A stretch of 64,000 nt of DNA from Thiobacillus denitrificans (GCF_001530125.1 NZ_LDUG01000018.1:73901-137900); one strand, 5' to 3'. Counted from the stretch's first letter, positions 31,602 through 41,270 are shown. Program-made: numbers and translations. The notes: generated by a model from the letters alone, not told the origin.

Positions 31602-33092
31602 TCATGCGGCTCCCCGGCGGTATTGGATCGCCTCAGCTAGATGCGTGGACGTAATGACGTCGCTGCCGGCGAGATCGGCCACGCTGCGTGCCAGCTTGAG
31701 CACGCGGTGATAGGCGCGCGCCGACAGATTCAATCGGGCAATCGCCTGCTTCAGCAGGGCTTCGCTGGCCGCATCCAGCGTGCAGTGCTGGTCGATTTCT
31801 TGCGTGCCCAGTGCGCTATTGGGTTTGCCCTGGCGCTGCATCTGGCGGTCGCGCGCCGCCTGCACGCGTCCGCGGATGGCGGTGCTGGCCTCGCCCGCGC
31901 CGGCCTGCATCAGTTCGTTCTGGGTCAGCGCTGGCACGCTGATCTGGATGTCGATGCGGTCGAGCAGCGGCCCGGAAATGCGCCCGCGGTAGCGCGCAAT
32001 CTGGTCGGGTGTGTCGCGGCACGCCTGGGTGGGGTGGCCGAGATAGCCGCAAGGGCAGGGGTTCATCGCAGCGACGAGTTGGAAGCGTGCGGGGAAATCG
32101 GCTTGCCGCGCCGCGCGCGAAATCGTGATGCGGCCGCTTTCCAGCGGTTCGCGCAGCACTTCCAGCACTTGCCGCGAAAACTCCGGCAGTTCGTCGAGAA
32201 ACAGCACACCGTGATGCGCCAGCGAGATTTCGCCCGGGCGCGGGTTGCCGCCGCCGCCCACCAGCGCCACCGCCGAAGCGGTGTGGTGCGGCGCGCGGAA
32301 CGGACGCCGCCGCCAGTGTTCGAGGCGGAAGCCGCCGTTGAGCGATTGCACCGCGGCGGCTTCCAGCGCTTCGTCCTCGTTCATCGCCGGCAGGATGCCG
32401 GGAAAGCGTGCGGCCAGCATCGACTTGCCGGTGCCGGGCGGGCCCGCCATCAACAGCGAATGGCCCCCCGCCGCAGCGACTTCGAGCGCGCGCTTGGTGG
32501 CGGCCTGGCCCTTGACGTCGGCAAAGTCGGGGTAGTCCGGCGCGGCGTTGGCATTGTCCGACACCGGTTCGAGCAGTGAGCCCTGGCCGCCCAGCCACGC
32601 GCACACTTCGAGCAGGCTCGTCGCGCCGAGCGTGTCGACCCCGCTGGCCAACGCGGCTTCGCCCGCCGAAGCTGCGGGCAGCACCAGCAGCCGGCCCGCG
32701 CTGCGGGTGGCCAGCGCCATTGCCAGCGCGCCGCGTACCGAGCGCAACTCACCCGTCAGCGCCAGCTCGCCGGCGAATTCGGTTTGCTTGAACTTGTCGG
32801 CGGGAATCTGCCCGGAGGCGGCGAGGATCGCCAGCGCGATCGGCAGATCGAAGCGCCCCGATTCCTTGGGCAGGTCGGCCGGCGCGAGGTTGACCGTGAT
32901 GCGCCGCGCCGGGAATTCGAAGCGCGCATTCTGGATCGCCGCACGCACGCGGTCGCGCGCTTCCTTCACCTCGGTTTCGGGCAGCCCGACCAGCGTAAAC
33001 GCCGGCAACCCGTTGGCAAGATGCGCCTCGACCACCACCTCGGGCGCATCCATGCCGTTCAACGCCCGGCTTTTGACGACGGCGACGGCCAT
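31602..33092 (-). CDS. comM: ComM/YifB-family Mg-chelatase-like AAA+ ATPase
   Basis: A 496-residue AAA+ protein. ComM is a hexameric helicase that promotes branch migration during natural transformation. The N-terminal Lon-substrate-like domain opens MAVAVVKSRALNGMDAPEVV with LPAFTLVGLPETEVKEARDR. Walker A is LMAGPPGTGKSMLAARFPGI (about 218-237), Walker B LFLDELPEF. A C-terminal Mg-chelatase-type domain includes LNLSARAYHRVLKLARSVAD. A zinc-like CPCGYLG segment is present. It follows ubiK with a 4-bp gap. Confidence 0.95.
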   Translation of the reverse strand: MAVAVVKSRALNGMDAPEVVVEAHLANGLPAFTLVGLPETEVKEARDRVRAAIQNARFEFPARRITVNLAPADLPKESGRFDLPIALAILAASGQIPADKFKQTEFAGELALTGELRSVRGALAMALATRSAGRLLVLPAASAGEAALASGVDTLGATSLLEVCAWLGGQGSLLEPVSDNANAAPDYPDFADVKGQAATKRALEVAAAGGHSLLMAGPPGTGKSMLAARFPGILPAMNEDEALEAAAVQSLNGGFRLEHWRRRPFRAPHHTASAVALVGGGGNPRPGEISLAHHGVLFLDELPEFSRQVLEVLREPLESGRITISRAARQADFPARFQLVAAMNPCPCGYLGHPTQACRDTPDQIARYRGRISGPLLDRIDIQISVPALTQNELMQAGAGEASTAIRGRVQAARDRQMQRQGKPNSALGTQEIDQHCTLDAASEALLKQAIARLNLSARAYHRVLKLARSVADLAGSDVITSTHLAEAIQYRRGAA

Positions 33093-33096
33093 CTGA

Positions 33097-33396
33097 TCAG
33101 CCTTCGGCTTGCTGCTTTACCGGGTCGGCCTGGCGCGTTTCGTGCGCGCCCGATTGCTCCAGTTGAAGCAGGCGCGCTTCAAGCTGCGCCAGCTTCTCGC
33201 GGGTGCGCGCCAGTACCTCGGTCTGCACGTCGAATTCCTCGCGGCTCACCATATCCAGCTTGCCCAGCATCGACGTCACCCCGGCCTTGAGATTCTGTTC
33301 GATGTCCTTGGCGGGCGACTGCTTCAACGCCTCGCCCAGCTTGTTGACCAGATCGCTGATAAAAGCGGGGTTGGGAAATTTTGGATTCGGGTTCAT
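33097..33396 (-). CDS. ubiK: UbiK (YqiC/BMFP) ubiquinone biosynthesis accessory factor
   Basis: A 99-residue helical protein ending in a coiled coil (REEFDVQTEVLARTREKLAQ, LEARLLQLEQ), as in the BMFP/UbiK family. The N-terminal amphipathic part reads FISDLVNKLGEALKQSPAKD. UbiK assists aerobic ubiquinone synthesis with UbiJ. GGAGG lies six bases before MNPNPKF, which fixes the start. The ubiK-comM pairing is common in betaproteobacteria. Confidence 0.92.
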   Translation of the reverse strand: MNPNPKFPNPAFISDLVNKLGEALKQSPAKDIEQNLKAGVTSMLGKLDMVSREEFDVQTEVLARTREKLAQLEARLLQLEQSGAHETRQADPVKQQAEG

Positions 33397-33455
33397 GGCA
33401 GCCTCCAGTAATGGGCAGAGTGTAGCAAGCGCTGAGACACCAGCGTGCGGCGTGC

Positions 33456-33472
33456 AGCACAAAGAGGGTGCA
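33456..33472 (+). promoter_or_regulatory. Probable NtrC-binding site 1
   Basis: AGCACAAAGAGGGTGCA matches 13 of 17 positions of the NtrC consensus TGCACCAAAATGGTGCA. Centred about 100 bp upstream of the sigma-54 promoter at 33564. Confidence 0.6.
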
Positions 33473-33486
33473 TGGCGTTTTCATGG

Positions 33487-33503
33487 CGCACTACAAAAGT
33501 GCG
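33487..33503 (+). promoter_or_regulatory. Probable NtrC-binding site 2
   Basis: CGCACTACAAAAGTGCG is a dyad with the same half-site spacing and 10-11 matches to the NtrC consensus. It lies 31 bp from site 1 (centre to centre), close to three helical turns. Confidence 0.5.
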
Positions 33504-33563
33504 GTCTATCCTTGGATTAGCTGGGCTCAAAATGCAACCTATTGTTTTTTAATGGAATCTTAA

Positions 33564-33580
33564 TTGGCACGGCTTGTGCT
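33564..33580 (+). promoter_or_regulatory. Sigma-54 promoter for the porin-glnK-amtB block
   Basis: TTGGCACGGCTTGTGCT has the -24 TGGCAC and -12 TGC elements, with GG and GC spaced as in sigma-54 promoters. It ends 45 bp before the porin start and lies downstream of two NtrC-like dyads. Confidence 0.75.
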
Positions 33581-33625
33581 CAGCGAGAAGTGCGATTTTG
33601 CGTGCCTTCATTTTCGGAGAAATTC

Positions 33626-34823
<1,198 letters not shown>

Positions 34824-34828
34824 GGAGC

Positions 34829-36271
34829 ATGAACATGAAAAAACTATTTGCTTCATTGGGCCTGATGCTTGCCCTGTTGTCTCCCGGTTTGACTGTGGCA
34901 CAGGACGCGACCGCTCCGGTGGAAGACACCGCCGTGGTCGAAACGGTGGAAGCCGTTGCGGTAGAAGCACCGGTCGCGGCTGAAGAAGCCGCACCGGCTG
35001 AAGTCGCAGCCGCTGAAGAGGCCGCCGCGCCGGTGCCGGACAAGGGCGATACCGTCTGGATGATGCTCTCCACCCTGCTGGTCATCCTGATGATCATCCC
35101 GGGCGTGGCGCTGTTCTACGGCGGCCTGGTGCGCGCCAAGAACATGCTGTCGGTACTGACCCAGGTCATGGCCATCTTCTGCATGATCTCGATCCTGTGG
35201 GCAGTGTATGGCTACTCGCTGGCGTTCGGCGACGGCGGCAGCCTCAACTGGGCGATCGGCGACCTGTCGAAGATGTTCCTCGCCGGCATCACAGCGGACA
35301 GCACGGCGGCGACCTTCACCGACGGCGTGGTGATTCCGGAGCTGGTGTTCGTCGCCTTCCAGCTGACCTTCGCAGCCATCACTGTGGCGCTGATCACCGG
35401 CGGCCTGGCCGAGCGGGTGAAATTCTCCGCCCTGATGGTGTTCGGCGCGCTGTGGTTCACCTTCTCCTACCTGCCGATCACGCACATGGTGTGGGCCACC
35501 GGCGGCTACCTGTTCGAAGCGGGCGACCTCGACTTCGCGGGCGGCACCGTGGTGCACATCAACGCCGGTATCGCGGCACTGGTGGGTGCCATCGTGCTGG
35601 GCAAGCGCATCGGCTACGGCCGCGACGCGATGCCGCCGCACAGCCTGCCGATGACCATGATCGGCGCCTCGCTGCTGTGGGTGGGCTGGTTCGGCTTCAA
35701 CGCCGGCTCCAACCTGGAAGCCAACGGCGGTGCGGGCCTCGCCTTCATCAACACCATTCTGGCGACCGCTGCTGCGGGCATGGCCTGGATGCTGGCCGAG
35801 TGGGCACTGCGCGGCAAGCCTTCCATGCTGGGTCTCGCTTCCGGTGTGGTGGCGGGTCTGGTGGCGGTCACTCCGGCGGCTGGTCTGGTCGGTCCGATGG
35901 GTGCGATCGTCCTCGGCGCGATTGCCGGCGTGGGCTGCCTGTGGGGGGTCACCGGCCTGAAGAAGGCGCTGGGCTACGACGATTCGCTCGACGTATTCGG
36001 CATCCACGGCATCGGCGGCATCATCGGCGCCATCGGCACCGGCATCTTCGTCGCGCCGGCACTGGGCGGCGTCGGGGTGGACGACTACTCGATGGCCGGT
36101 CAGGTCGTGACGCAGGCCACCGGCGTGCTCATCACCATCGTCTGGTCGGGCGTGGTCAGCCTGGTGCTGTTCAAGCTGATCGACATGACCATGGGGCTGC
36201 GCGTGACCGAAGAACAGGAACGCGAAGGTCTCGATACCGCCAGCCACGGCGAGCGGGCCTACAACCTCTAA
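34829..36271 (+). CDS. amtB: Ammonium transporter AmtB
   Basis: A 480-residue trimeric ammonium channel. After a signal sequence (MNMKKLFASLGLMLALLSPG) comes an unusual Glu/Ala/Val-rich stretch (about 27-70), then eleven hydrophobic helices. The pore histidines lie in GTVVHINAGIAALVGAIVLG and FGIHGIGGIIGAIGTGIF; FYGGLVRAKNMLS is typical of the family. TAAGGAGC gives a strong Shine-Dalgarno overlapping the glnK stop. A terminator follows 24 bp after the stop. Confidence 0.97.
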   Translation: MNMKKLFASLGLMLALLSPGLTVAQDATAPVEDTAVVETVEAVAVEAPVAAEEAAPAEVAAAEEAAAPVPDKGDTVWMMLSTLLVILMIIPGVALFYGGLVRAKNMLSVLTQVMAIFCMISILWAVYGYSLAFGDGGSLNWAIGDLSKMFLAGITADSTAATFTDGVVIPELVFVAFQLTFAAITVALITGGLAERVKFSALMVFGALWFTFSYLPITHMVWATGGYLFEAGDLDFAGGTVVHINAGIAALVGAIVLGKRIGYGRDAMPPHSLPMTMIGASLLWVGWFGFNAGSNLEANGGAGLAFINTILATAAAGMAWMLAEWALRGKPSMLGLASGVVAGLVAVTPAAGLVGPMGAIVLGAIAGVGCLWGVTGLKKALGYDDSLDVFGIHGIGGIIGAIGTGIFVAPALGGVGVDDYSMAGQVVTQATGVLITIVWSGVVSLVLFKLIDMTMGLRVTEEQEREGLDTASHGERAYNL

Positions 36272-36295
36272 ACACACCTTTCTCCGAAGGATGTT

Positions 36296-36324
36296 GGGGC
36301 GCTCTGCAGGCGCCCCTTTTTTTT
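36296..36324 (+). terminator. Rho-independent terminator of amtB
   Basis: GGGGCGC-TCTGCAG-GCGCCCC followed by eight T. Confidence 0.93.
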
Positions 36325-36398
36325 GATTCATCGCGCGTTTCCAGGGAAGACGAGTCTGCGTGCAAGCCACGTGCTGGCTGATGAGCTTGTCTCAAAAA

Positions 36399-36435
36399 AA
36401 CAGCGCCGTAACGCTTGAAGCGGTACGGCGCTGTT
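36399..36435 (-). terminator. Terminator downstream of the BON gene
   Basis: AACAGCGCCGTA pairs perfectly with TACGGCGCTGTT around a 13-base loop, flanked by A7 on the left and TTTT on the right. It can end transcripts from both directions between convergent amtB and the BON gene. Confidence 0.85.
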
Positions 36436-36512
36436 TTGCGACAGCAAGAGGGGTGGGAAATGGTTCTGCCTAGGTGTCGGCACAACCCCGGCAATCCCAC
36501 CCCTTGCTTCGC

Positions 36513-36827
36513 TTACTTGATCCGCATGTCGTTCTTGACGGACTTCACGCCGGCGACGCCGCGTGCAAGCTCGACCGCTCTGTTCGATGCGGCCTGAGAG
36601 CTGACGAATCCACTCAGCTGAACCACACCCTTGAAGGTCTCGACGTTGATCTCCGTGGCCTTCGTCATGGGATCTTCGATTAAGACCGCTTTCACCTTGG
36701 TGGTGATGACGGTGTCGTCGATGTACTGGCCGGTTCCCGACCGCGTCTCGGTGGGCGCACAAGCCACGACGGATACCAGCGCAACGGCCAGAAATGCTGC
36801 TGAAATAACTTTGCTAAATTTGTTCAT
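36513..36827 (-). CDS. BON-domain lipoprotein
   Basis: 104 residues. Lipoprotein signal with lipobox VVAC (MNKFSKVISAAFLAVALVSV then VACAPTE), then one BON domain (about 35-104; DTVITTKVKAVLIEDPMTKA, FKGVVQLSGFVSSQAASNRA, VKSVKNDMRIK). BON domains bind lipid or cell-wall components; relatives such as OsmY and DolP respond to envelope stress. A copy of the recurring dyad lies 150 bp upstream in the standard orientation. Confidence 0.9.
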   Translation of the reverse strand: MNKFSKVISAAFLAVALVSVVACAPTETRSGTGQYIDDTVITTKVKAVLIEDPMTKATEINVETFKGVVQLSGFVSSQAASNRAVELARGVAGVKSVKNDMRIK

Positions 36828-36976
36828 GTTTGATTCTCCAGATGTAAATAAAAAAAGAGACTACTTGGCCCCGGCTTCCTGTCGACAAACCAGAACGGCG
36901 CGGCAAGGCCTGATGGGCCTCGACCTCACGCTTTATTGAAGCCTTGGTATGAATATAGTCAAAAATACAGATGGGG

Positions 36977-37000
36977 TCGGTACGGTGGTGCACATAGCGC
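36977..37000 (-). promoter_or_regulatory. Stress-regulon dyad site 1 (BON gene)
   Basis: TCGGTACGGTGGTGCACATA followed by GCGC. 150 bp upstream of the BON start; the half-sites are GTACG and TGCAC. Confidence 0.55.
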
Positions 37001-37046
37001 AGAAGGGGGGTTGGCCCGGCTGGGTGCTGCCGACCCCTATGGCGTC

Positions 37047-37069
37047 GGCTATGTACGATGCCGCACAGA
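37047..37069 (+). promoter_or_regulatory. Stress-regulon dyad site 2 (DUF4398 gene)
   Basis: Read on the minus strand: TCTGTGCGGCATCGTACATA followed by GCC. 177 bp upstream of the DUF4398 lipoprotein start. Confidence 0.55.
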
Positions 37070-37245
37070 CGGCCCCACATTCCCCTCATATTGTTGCCAG
37101 TAGAAGAACGTATGACGCCAAAAAACGCTGGGGCGGAGGCCAAGTAGCCCCTCTGTTTTTTTTGACTACTATTAAAAACAGCTGCAATCACACCAAGTCG
37201 TCATTGCAACGATTGTGTTCGATGTACAACTCAATGGATGAAAAG

Positions 37246-37641
37246 ATGATGAAAAACACATACCCACTCAAGTCGAATCAAATGATGCACAGGATCGGCA
37301 TGGCGGTAGCGGCCGTCATGTTAATGGCGGGTTGCGCAAGCACGTCGGCGCCGACAGGGCAGATGGCCGTTTCCAGGGCCGCAGTAAGCAATGCTATGGG
37401 CGCCGGCGGCGCTGAGTTTGCACCGGTACAGTTCAAGTCTGCTTCGGACAAGTTGACTGCTGCCGAGCGGGCAATGGCAGACAAGGATTATGAGCTTGCT
37501 TTGCGGCTGGCGGAGCAGGCGGAGGTTGACGCCAAGCTGGCTGCAGAGATGGCGCGTTCAGCTAGGGCGCAACGCGCCGCGGACGCATTGCAGGACGATG
37601 TTCGCGTGCTGCGCCAGGAAATCGACCGTCAATCCAAATAA
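37246..37641 (+). CDS. DUF4398-type lipoprotein
   Basis: About 131 residues. Signal MMHRIGMAVAAVMLMAGCAS with lipobox MAGC, then a helical DUF4398-like domain (FKSASDKLTAAERAMADKDY, LALRLAEQAEVDAKLAAEMA). Several in-frame ATGs exist (37222, 37234, 37246); I chose 37246 because GGATG precedes it. 18 bp upstream of the OmpA-like gene, so they are co-transcribed and probably act together at the outer membrane/peptidoglycan interface. Confidence 0.82.
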   Translation: MMKNTYPLKSNQMMHRIGMAVAAVMLMAGCASTSAPTGQMAVSRAAVSNAMGAGGAEFAPVQFKSASDKLTAAERAMADKDYELALRLAEQAEVDAKLAAEMARSARAQRAADALQDDVRVLRQEIDRQSK

Positions 37642-37659
37642 TCATCAATGGAGCTCATC

Positions 37660-38718
37660 ATGAAAAAAAATCGATATTTCCCCCTGAGCCTGATCGCTGC
37701 CGCGATGCTCGCGGGCTGCAGCACCTTGCCGCCGCAAAACACTGCGCTCGATGAAGCGCGCAGTGTTTACAGCAGCGCACGAACCAATCCCCAAGTCGTG
37801 AATCTGGCACCGCTCGAACTGCAAAAAGCCGGCGAGACGCTGAGCAAGGCGGATGCGGCGCTGAGCAAAGGCGACAGTGATGTCACGGTTAATCAGCTGG
37901 CCTATCTCACCAAACAGCAAGTGGCGGTCGCGCAGGAAACCGCCAAGCGCAAAGCCGCCGAGGCGGCGGTCGTCAGCGCCAGCGCCCAACGCGACCAGGT
38001 TCGCCTTGCGGCGAGGACGGCCGAAGCCGAAGCGGCCAGACGGCAGGCGGCGATGTCGCAGACTGAGGTCGATGAAGCCAGACGGCAGGCCGCGATCGCG
38101 CAGCAAACCGCCGAGCAGCAGGCTGCTGCATTGGCGGCCGCCAGCTCTCAGGCTCAACGGGACGAAGCACAGATTGCGGCGAGACAGGCTGAACTCGAAG
38201 CGGCCAGGCAGCAGGCGTTATCTGCGCAGCAGACCGCCGAGCAGAAAGCGGCCGCATTGGAGGCTGCCCGCGCCCAGGCGGAGCGTGATCAGGCGCTCAT
38301 TGCACAGCAGGAACAGCAGCTCAGGGAACTGGATGCCAAGCAAACGGATCGCGGTATGGTGATCACGCTGGGCGACGTGCTGTTCAGTATCAACAAGGCG
38401 CAGCTGTCACCTGGTGGTGTGCGCAACGTGCAAAAGCTGGCCGATTTTCTCAACCAATACCCGCAACGCAAGGTGTTGATTGAAGGCCATACTGACAGCA
38501 CCGGCAGTCTCAGTATCAATCAGCCGCTTTCTGAGCGACGCGCTGATGCCGTGCGGACAGCTCTGGTCGATAGGGGCATCAGCGGCGACCGCATTGAAAC
38601 ACGCGGTTATGCCGAGGCGTATCCGGTTGCCAGCAACAACACGGCCGCCGGTCGTCAATTGAATCGGCGCGTGGAAATCATCCTGTCCGACGACAGCGGC
38701 AATATCGTTCCACGCTGA
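37660..38718 (+). CDS. DUF4398/OmpA-domain lipoprotein with long coiled coil
   Basis: 352 residues. Lipoprotein signal MKKNRYFPLSLIAAAMLAGC, a DUF4398-like start (LDEARSVYSSARTNPQVVNL), then about 150 residues of Ala/Gln/Arg-rich coiled coil (repeats such as EAARQQALSAQQTAEQKAAA). The C-terminal OmpA domain (about 240-345) has LIEGHTDSTGSLSINQPLSE and LNRRVEIIL and would bind peptidoglycan. The coiled coil could span part of the periplasm. GGAGCTCATC precedes the ATG. Confidence 0.92.
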   Translation: MKKNRYFPLSLIAAAMLAGCSTLPPQNTALDEARSVYSSARTNPQVVNLAPLELQKAGETLSKADAALSKGDSDVTVNQLAYLTKQQVAVAQETAKRKAAEAAVVSASAQRDQVRLAARTAEAEAARRQAAMSQTEVDEARRQAAIAQQTAEQQAAALAAASSQAQRDEAQIAARQAELEAARQQALSAQQTAEQKAAALEAARAQAERDQALIAQQEQQLRELDAKQTDRGMVITLGDVLFSINKAQLSPGGVRNVQKLADFLNQYPQRKVLIEGHTDSTGSLSINQPLSERRADAVRTALVDRGISGDRIETRGYAEAYPVASNNTAAGRQLNRRVEIILSDDSGNIVPR

Positions 38719-38906
38719 CGCCTGTGGAACAAGCTTTTGCAAGGGTGAGGCTCGGTTGAGCGGCTTCGTCAGCGCGCAGGTGGGCATTAGGAGGCGGTCG
38801 ACTTGGACTCAGCGTCTGGGGTGTGCGAATCCGTCAAGAATGGCAGGCAGACCAAGTGTTTGAAGCGAGTCTGCCCGTCTGGTTAAGCTTTATAGGGAGT
38901 AATAAA

Positions 38907-39053
38907 ATGCTCGGAACTATTGCAATTATCCTGATCGTTCTCTGGTTGCTTGGACTGGTCACCTCGACCACCATGGGCGGCTTGATCCACATTCTCCTGG
39001 TCATCGCGATCGTGGTGATCTTGGTGCGTGTCATTCAAGGTCGAGGCGTATAA
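38907..39053 (+). CDS. lmo0937-family small membrane protein
   Basis: 48 residues, nearly all in two hydrophobic helices: MLGTIAIILIVLWLLGLVTS, then GGLIHILLVIAIVVILVRVI. This is the pattern of lmo0937/DUF5670 proteins, common in stress-gene clusters. GGGAG seven or eight bases before the ATG fixes the start. Confidence 0.85.
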   Translation: MLGTIAIILIVLWLLGLVTSTTMGGLIHILLVIAIVVILVRVIQGRGV

Positions 39054-39172
39054 CAACCCTGGGGGTTTTCCAGGCGGTGAGGCGAGCGGGTAAAGCGATC
39101 CGGCTGTTCGCGGTTTCTGCTTTGCCCGGCGTCCTGTCGCCGATGCAAATGCATGTTTAAGGGGGAAATAAA

Positions 39173-39385
39173 ATGAACTCAATCAAGATGTTGGCAATCG
39201 TGCTGATCGTGGCCGGTGGCCTGGCGTTGGCGTATGGCAGTTTCACTTACACCAAGGACACGCATCAGGCCAAGTTGGGTCCGATAGAGCTGTCGGTCAA
39301 GGAAACGCAGACGGTAAACATCCCCATCTGGGCCGGCCTGGGGTTGATCGTGGCGGGAGCTGGCCTGCTTTTTGTACGCAAGTAG
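39173..39385 (+). CDS. DUF3185-like small membrane protein
   Basis: 70 residues. Two membrane helices (MLAIVLIVAGGLALAYGSFT and IWAGLGLIVAGAGLLFV) flank a short extracytoplasmic stretch (TYTKDTHQAKLGPIELSVKE). Similar proteins are annotated DUF3185. AAGGGGGAAATAAA precedes the ATG. Function unknown. Confidence 0.82.
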   Translation: MNSIKMLAIVLIVAGGLALAYGSFTYTKDTHQAKLGPIELSVKETQTVNIPIWAGLGLIVAGAGLLFVRK

Positions 39386-39514
39386 CATTGGCCGGCGCAA
39401 CGCAATAATTGCGGCCAAATGTTAAGAATAAGCCAATGAATTACGGGCAGCCGCACAGCGGGTTTTGCCCGATTCAACGGCTAAACCACACCGTAAAACA
39501 ATAGGAATCTTCCT

Positions 39515-39862
39515 ATGCGCACGATAGAAACGGCAATGGAGAAAAGCATGGAAAAATTATCTGGTGATGTCACCAAAGAACAGTTGATCGACGATTTCAA
39601 GGTGGTGGTGGCCGACGCGGAAGCACTGCTGAAGGCGACAGCCAGCCAGGGCGGCGAAAAAATGGCCGAGGTCCGCGCCAAAGCGGAAGAGTCGCTCAGG
39701 GTTGCGAAAGACAAGATGGCAGAAGCACAGGCGGCACTGCTGGTCAAAACCAAAGAGGCAGCCAGGGCAACCGACGTTTATGTCCATGAAAATCCATGGA
39801 GAGCCGTCGGCGCCGCCGCTGGTGTCGGCCTGGTGATCGGCCTGCTCATCGGCCGTCGCTAG
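39515..39862 (+). CDS. ElaB/YqjD/DUF883-family ribosome- or membrane-associated protein
   Basis: 115 residues. Amphipathic helical body (LIDDFKVVVADAEALLKATA, KAEESLRVAKDKMAEAQAAL) and a C-terminal membrane anchor, VHENPWRAVGAAAGVGLVIG then LLIGRR. The ENPWxAVG anchor is diagnostic. YqjD and ElaB of E. coli bind ribosomes in stationary phase. In-frame ATGs at 39536 and 39548 are alternatives. First of the yqjDEK-like set. Confidence 0.92.
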   Translation: MRTIETAMEKSMEKLSGDVTKEQLIDDFKVVVADAEALLKATASQGGEKMAEVRAKAEESLRVAKDKMAEAQAALLVKTKEAARATDVYVHENPWRAVGAAAGVGLVIGLLIGRR

Positions 39863-39872
39863 TTGCTTCGCC

Positions 39873-40265
39873 ATGAGCGATAAAATGCCCGGCGAAAGCC
39901 GGGGGCTGCTCGACTCGCTGGGCACGCTGGCCGCCACGCTGGTTGCCATCGCGCACACGCGCCTCGATCTTTTATCTGCAGACGTGGAGGAAGACCGGGC
40001 GCATGTGTTGTCGTTGCTGGTGTTGGCGCTGGCCGCCCTGTTTTTTATCGGGGTGGGCGTGGTGCTGGCAGCAATCCTGCTCGTGGTCGCATTCTGGGAT
40101 ACCCACCGTCTCCTGGCGTTGGGGTCGCTTGCCGGATTCTTTTTGGCAGCGGGCGTGGCGGCAGGGGTGTTCGCCCGGCATAAAGCGAGAACAAAGCCGA
40201 GGCTGTTTGCAGCGAGTCTGTCGGAATTGTTAAAAGACCGGCAGCAGCTCGTTTCCCGTTTGTGA
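39873..40265 (+). CDS. YqjE/phage-holin-III-like membrane protein
   Basis: 130 residues. An N-terminal amphipathic segment (LLDSLGTLAATLVAIAHTRL) is followed by two hydrophobic helices (LLVLALAALFFIGVGVVLAA and LLALGSLAGFFLAAGVAAGV). The gene lies 10 bp after the DUF883 gene, the usual yqjD-yqjE order. Function unknown; the holin label reflects fold similarity only. Confidence 0.88.
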   Translation: MSDKMPGESRGLLDSLGTLAATLVAIAHTRLDLLSADVEEDRAHVLSLLVLALAALFFIGVGVVLAAILLVVAFWDTHRLLALGSLAGFFLAAGVAAGVFARHKARTKPRLFAASLSELLKDRQQLVSRL

Positions 40266-40794
40266 ACCTGAAAAACCCAGTTGAACCACAGAGGCACAGA
40301 GGAAAAACAAAGCGTTATGCAGCCACGGAAAATCATCCGCCGGGTGAAAGTCGGTTGACCTGCAATGTTATTGTTTAACCTGGAAACCGCAGTTGGACGC
40401 GCCCGATGGTGCGTCTGGGCGTGTGTCTGCCGCATACGATTCCACATGGGCTTCAGCCCATAGTGGATCGGAGTCCTTTAGGGCGAAGCAACGAGGCGGC
40501 AGGCCGGGGCCTGCAACGAGGCGCGACAAAGGCAGGCGCGCGACCAGACGTGCCAGCGGGTGCGTAGCGGTGTCACCCAAAAGGTGGACGCGAACATATT
40601 GCGCGAGGACGCCACATCCCATATTGCGCGAGGACGCCACATCCGAAGGCGGAAAACTCAGCATTCACGCGGCTTTCATTGAGGTGATGAGCGGTCAACT
40701 GCGGTTTTTAGGTTGAATGGACTTTCTCTGTGCCTCTGTGCCCCTGTGTCTCTGTGTCTCTGTGTCTCTGTGTCTCTGTGGTGAGGAATTTAGG
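40266..40794. repeat. CACAGAG-type composite repeat, copy 3, between yqjE and yqjK
   Basis: Left end CCTGAAAAACCCAGTTGAAC then CACAGAGGCACAGAGG. The right end holds CTCTGTGCCTCTG, a run of TGTCTC units and GTGGTGAGGAATTTAGG. The last AGG abuts the yqjK ATG. The interior carries a second inverted-repeat element (40377-40714). It separates two genes that are normally adjacent. Confidence 0.82.
40377..40714. repeat. Nested inverted-repeat element with 25-bp tandem duplication
   Basis: AACCTGGAAACCGCAGTTG (40377-40395) and its near-exact reverse complement (40696-40714; 17 of 19 identical) bound a 338-bp segment. Inside, a 25-bp unit starting CATATTGCGCGAGGACGCCA occurs twice in tandem (40595-40619, 40620-40644). 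No open reading frame of interest. Confidence 0.75.
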
Positions 40795-41088
40795 ATGAAC
40801 GAAAAATTGATCCACCTGGCTGAGCGACGTGAACGCCTGGTTGCGCAGGTGGCAGCACAGCGAATGGCGCTGGCGCAAAGCATCGAGCCGTGGCGTCAGC
40901 CCCTGGCGCGGGCCGACCAGGGGCTGGCTGTGCTGCGTTATATCAAGAGCCATCCCGCCTGGATCGTCGGCGGCGTCGCCTTGCTGGCGGTATTGCGACC
41001 TGGTCGCGTCAGAGCCGGTGGCGTCGGGAAATGGCTGACGCGCGGCTGGGCAACGTGGCAGATAGTACGGAAACTGCGCGGCCGGTAG
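40795..41088 (+). CDS. YqjK-like protein
   Basis: 97 residues. Starts MNEKLIHLAERRERLVAQVA with a basic amphipathic helix, then one hydrophobic segment (AWIVGGVALLAVL) and a basic tail. This pattern and position after yqjD/yqjE match YqjK. Its Shine-Dalgarno (GAGGAATTTAGG) lies wholly inside the upstream repeat element, so its expression may now depend on the element. Confidence 0.8.
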   Translation: MNEKLIHLAERRERLVAQVAAQRMALAQSIEPWRQPLARADQGLAVLRYIKSHPAWIVGGVALLAVLRPGRVRAGGVGKWLTRGWATWQIVRKLRGR

Positions 41089-41270
41089 CCGCAAAAGCCC
41101 GGAAATCCTAGGCAGGTAGCCTGGCTGCCCGTCGCACACGCCCCAATCACCCCCGTTGAGTAGAAAAGCCGGCTGCTCGGCGCTTTGCGCCGAATGCAGA
41201 CGCGATAGGCAAGGGCGCGAGCACTTTCATGACGCGTTGGGTTACGCCATAGACTTTTTCCGACAGGCTG

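Larger units (their letters stand above)
36828..37245. other. Divergent promoter region with two dyad sites
   Basis: 418 bp between the BON gene (minus) and the DUF4398 gene (plus). It contains two copies of the recurring dyad in opposite orientations (36977-37000 and 37047-37069), each oriented for its own gene. No credible gene inside. Confidence 0.5.

Noticed and set aside
39873-40265. Phage holin as evidence of a prophage
   Set aside because: The gene is a YqjE relative in a yqjDEK-like cluster; no phage structural genes nearby.
40595-40644. 25-bp direct repeats considered as a minimal CRISPR
   Set aside because: Only two copies, directly adjacent, no spacer, no cas genes.
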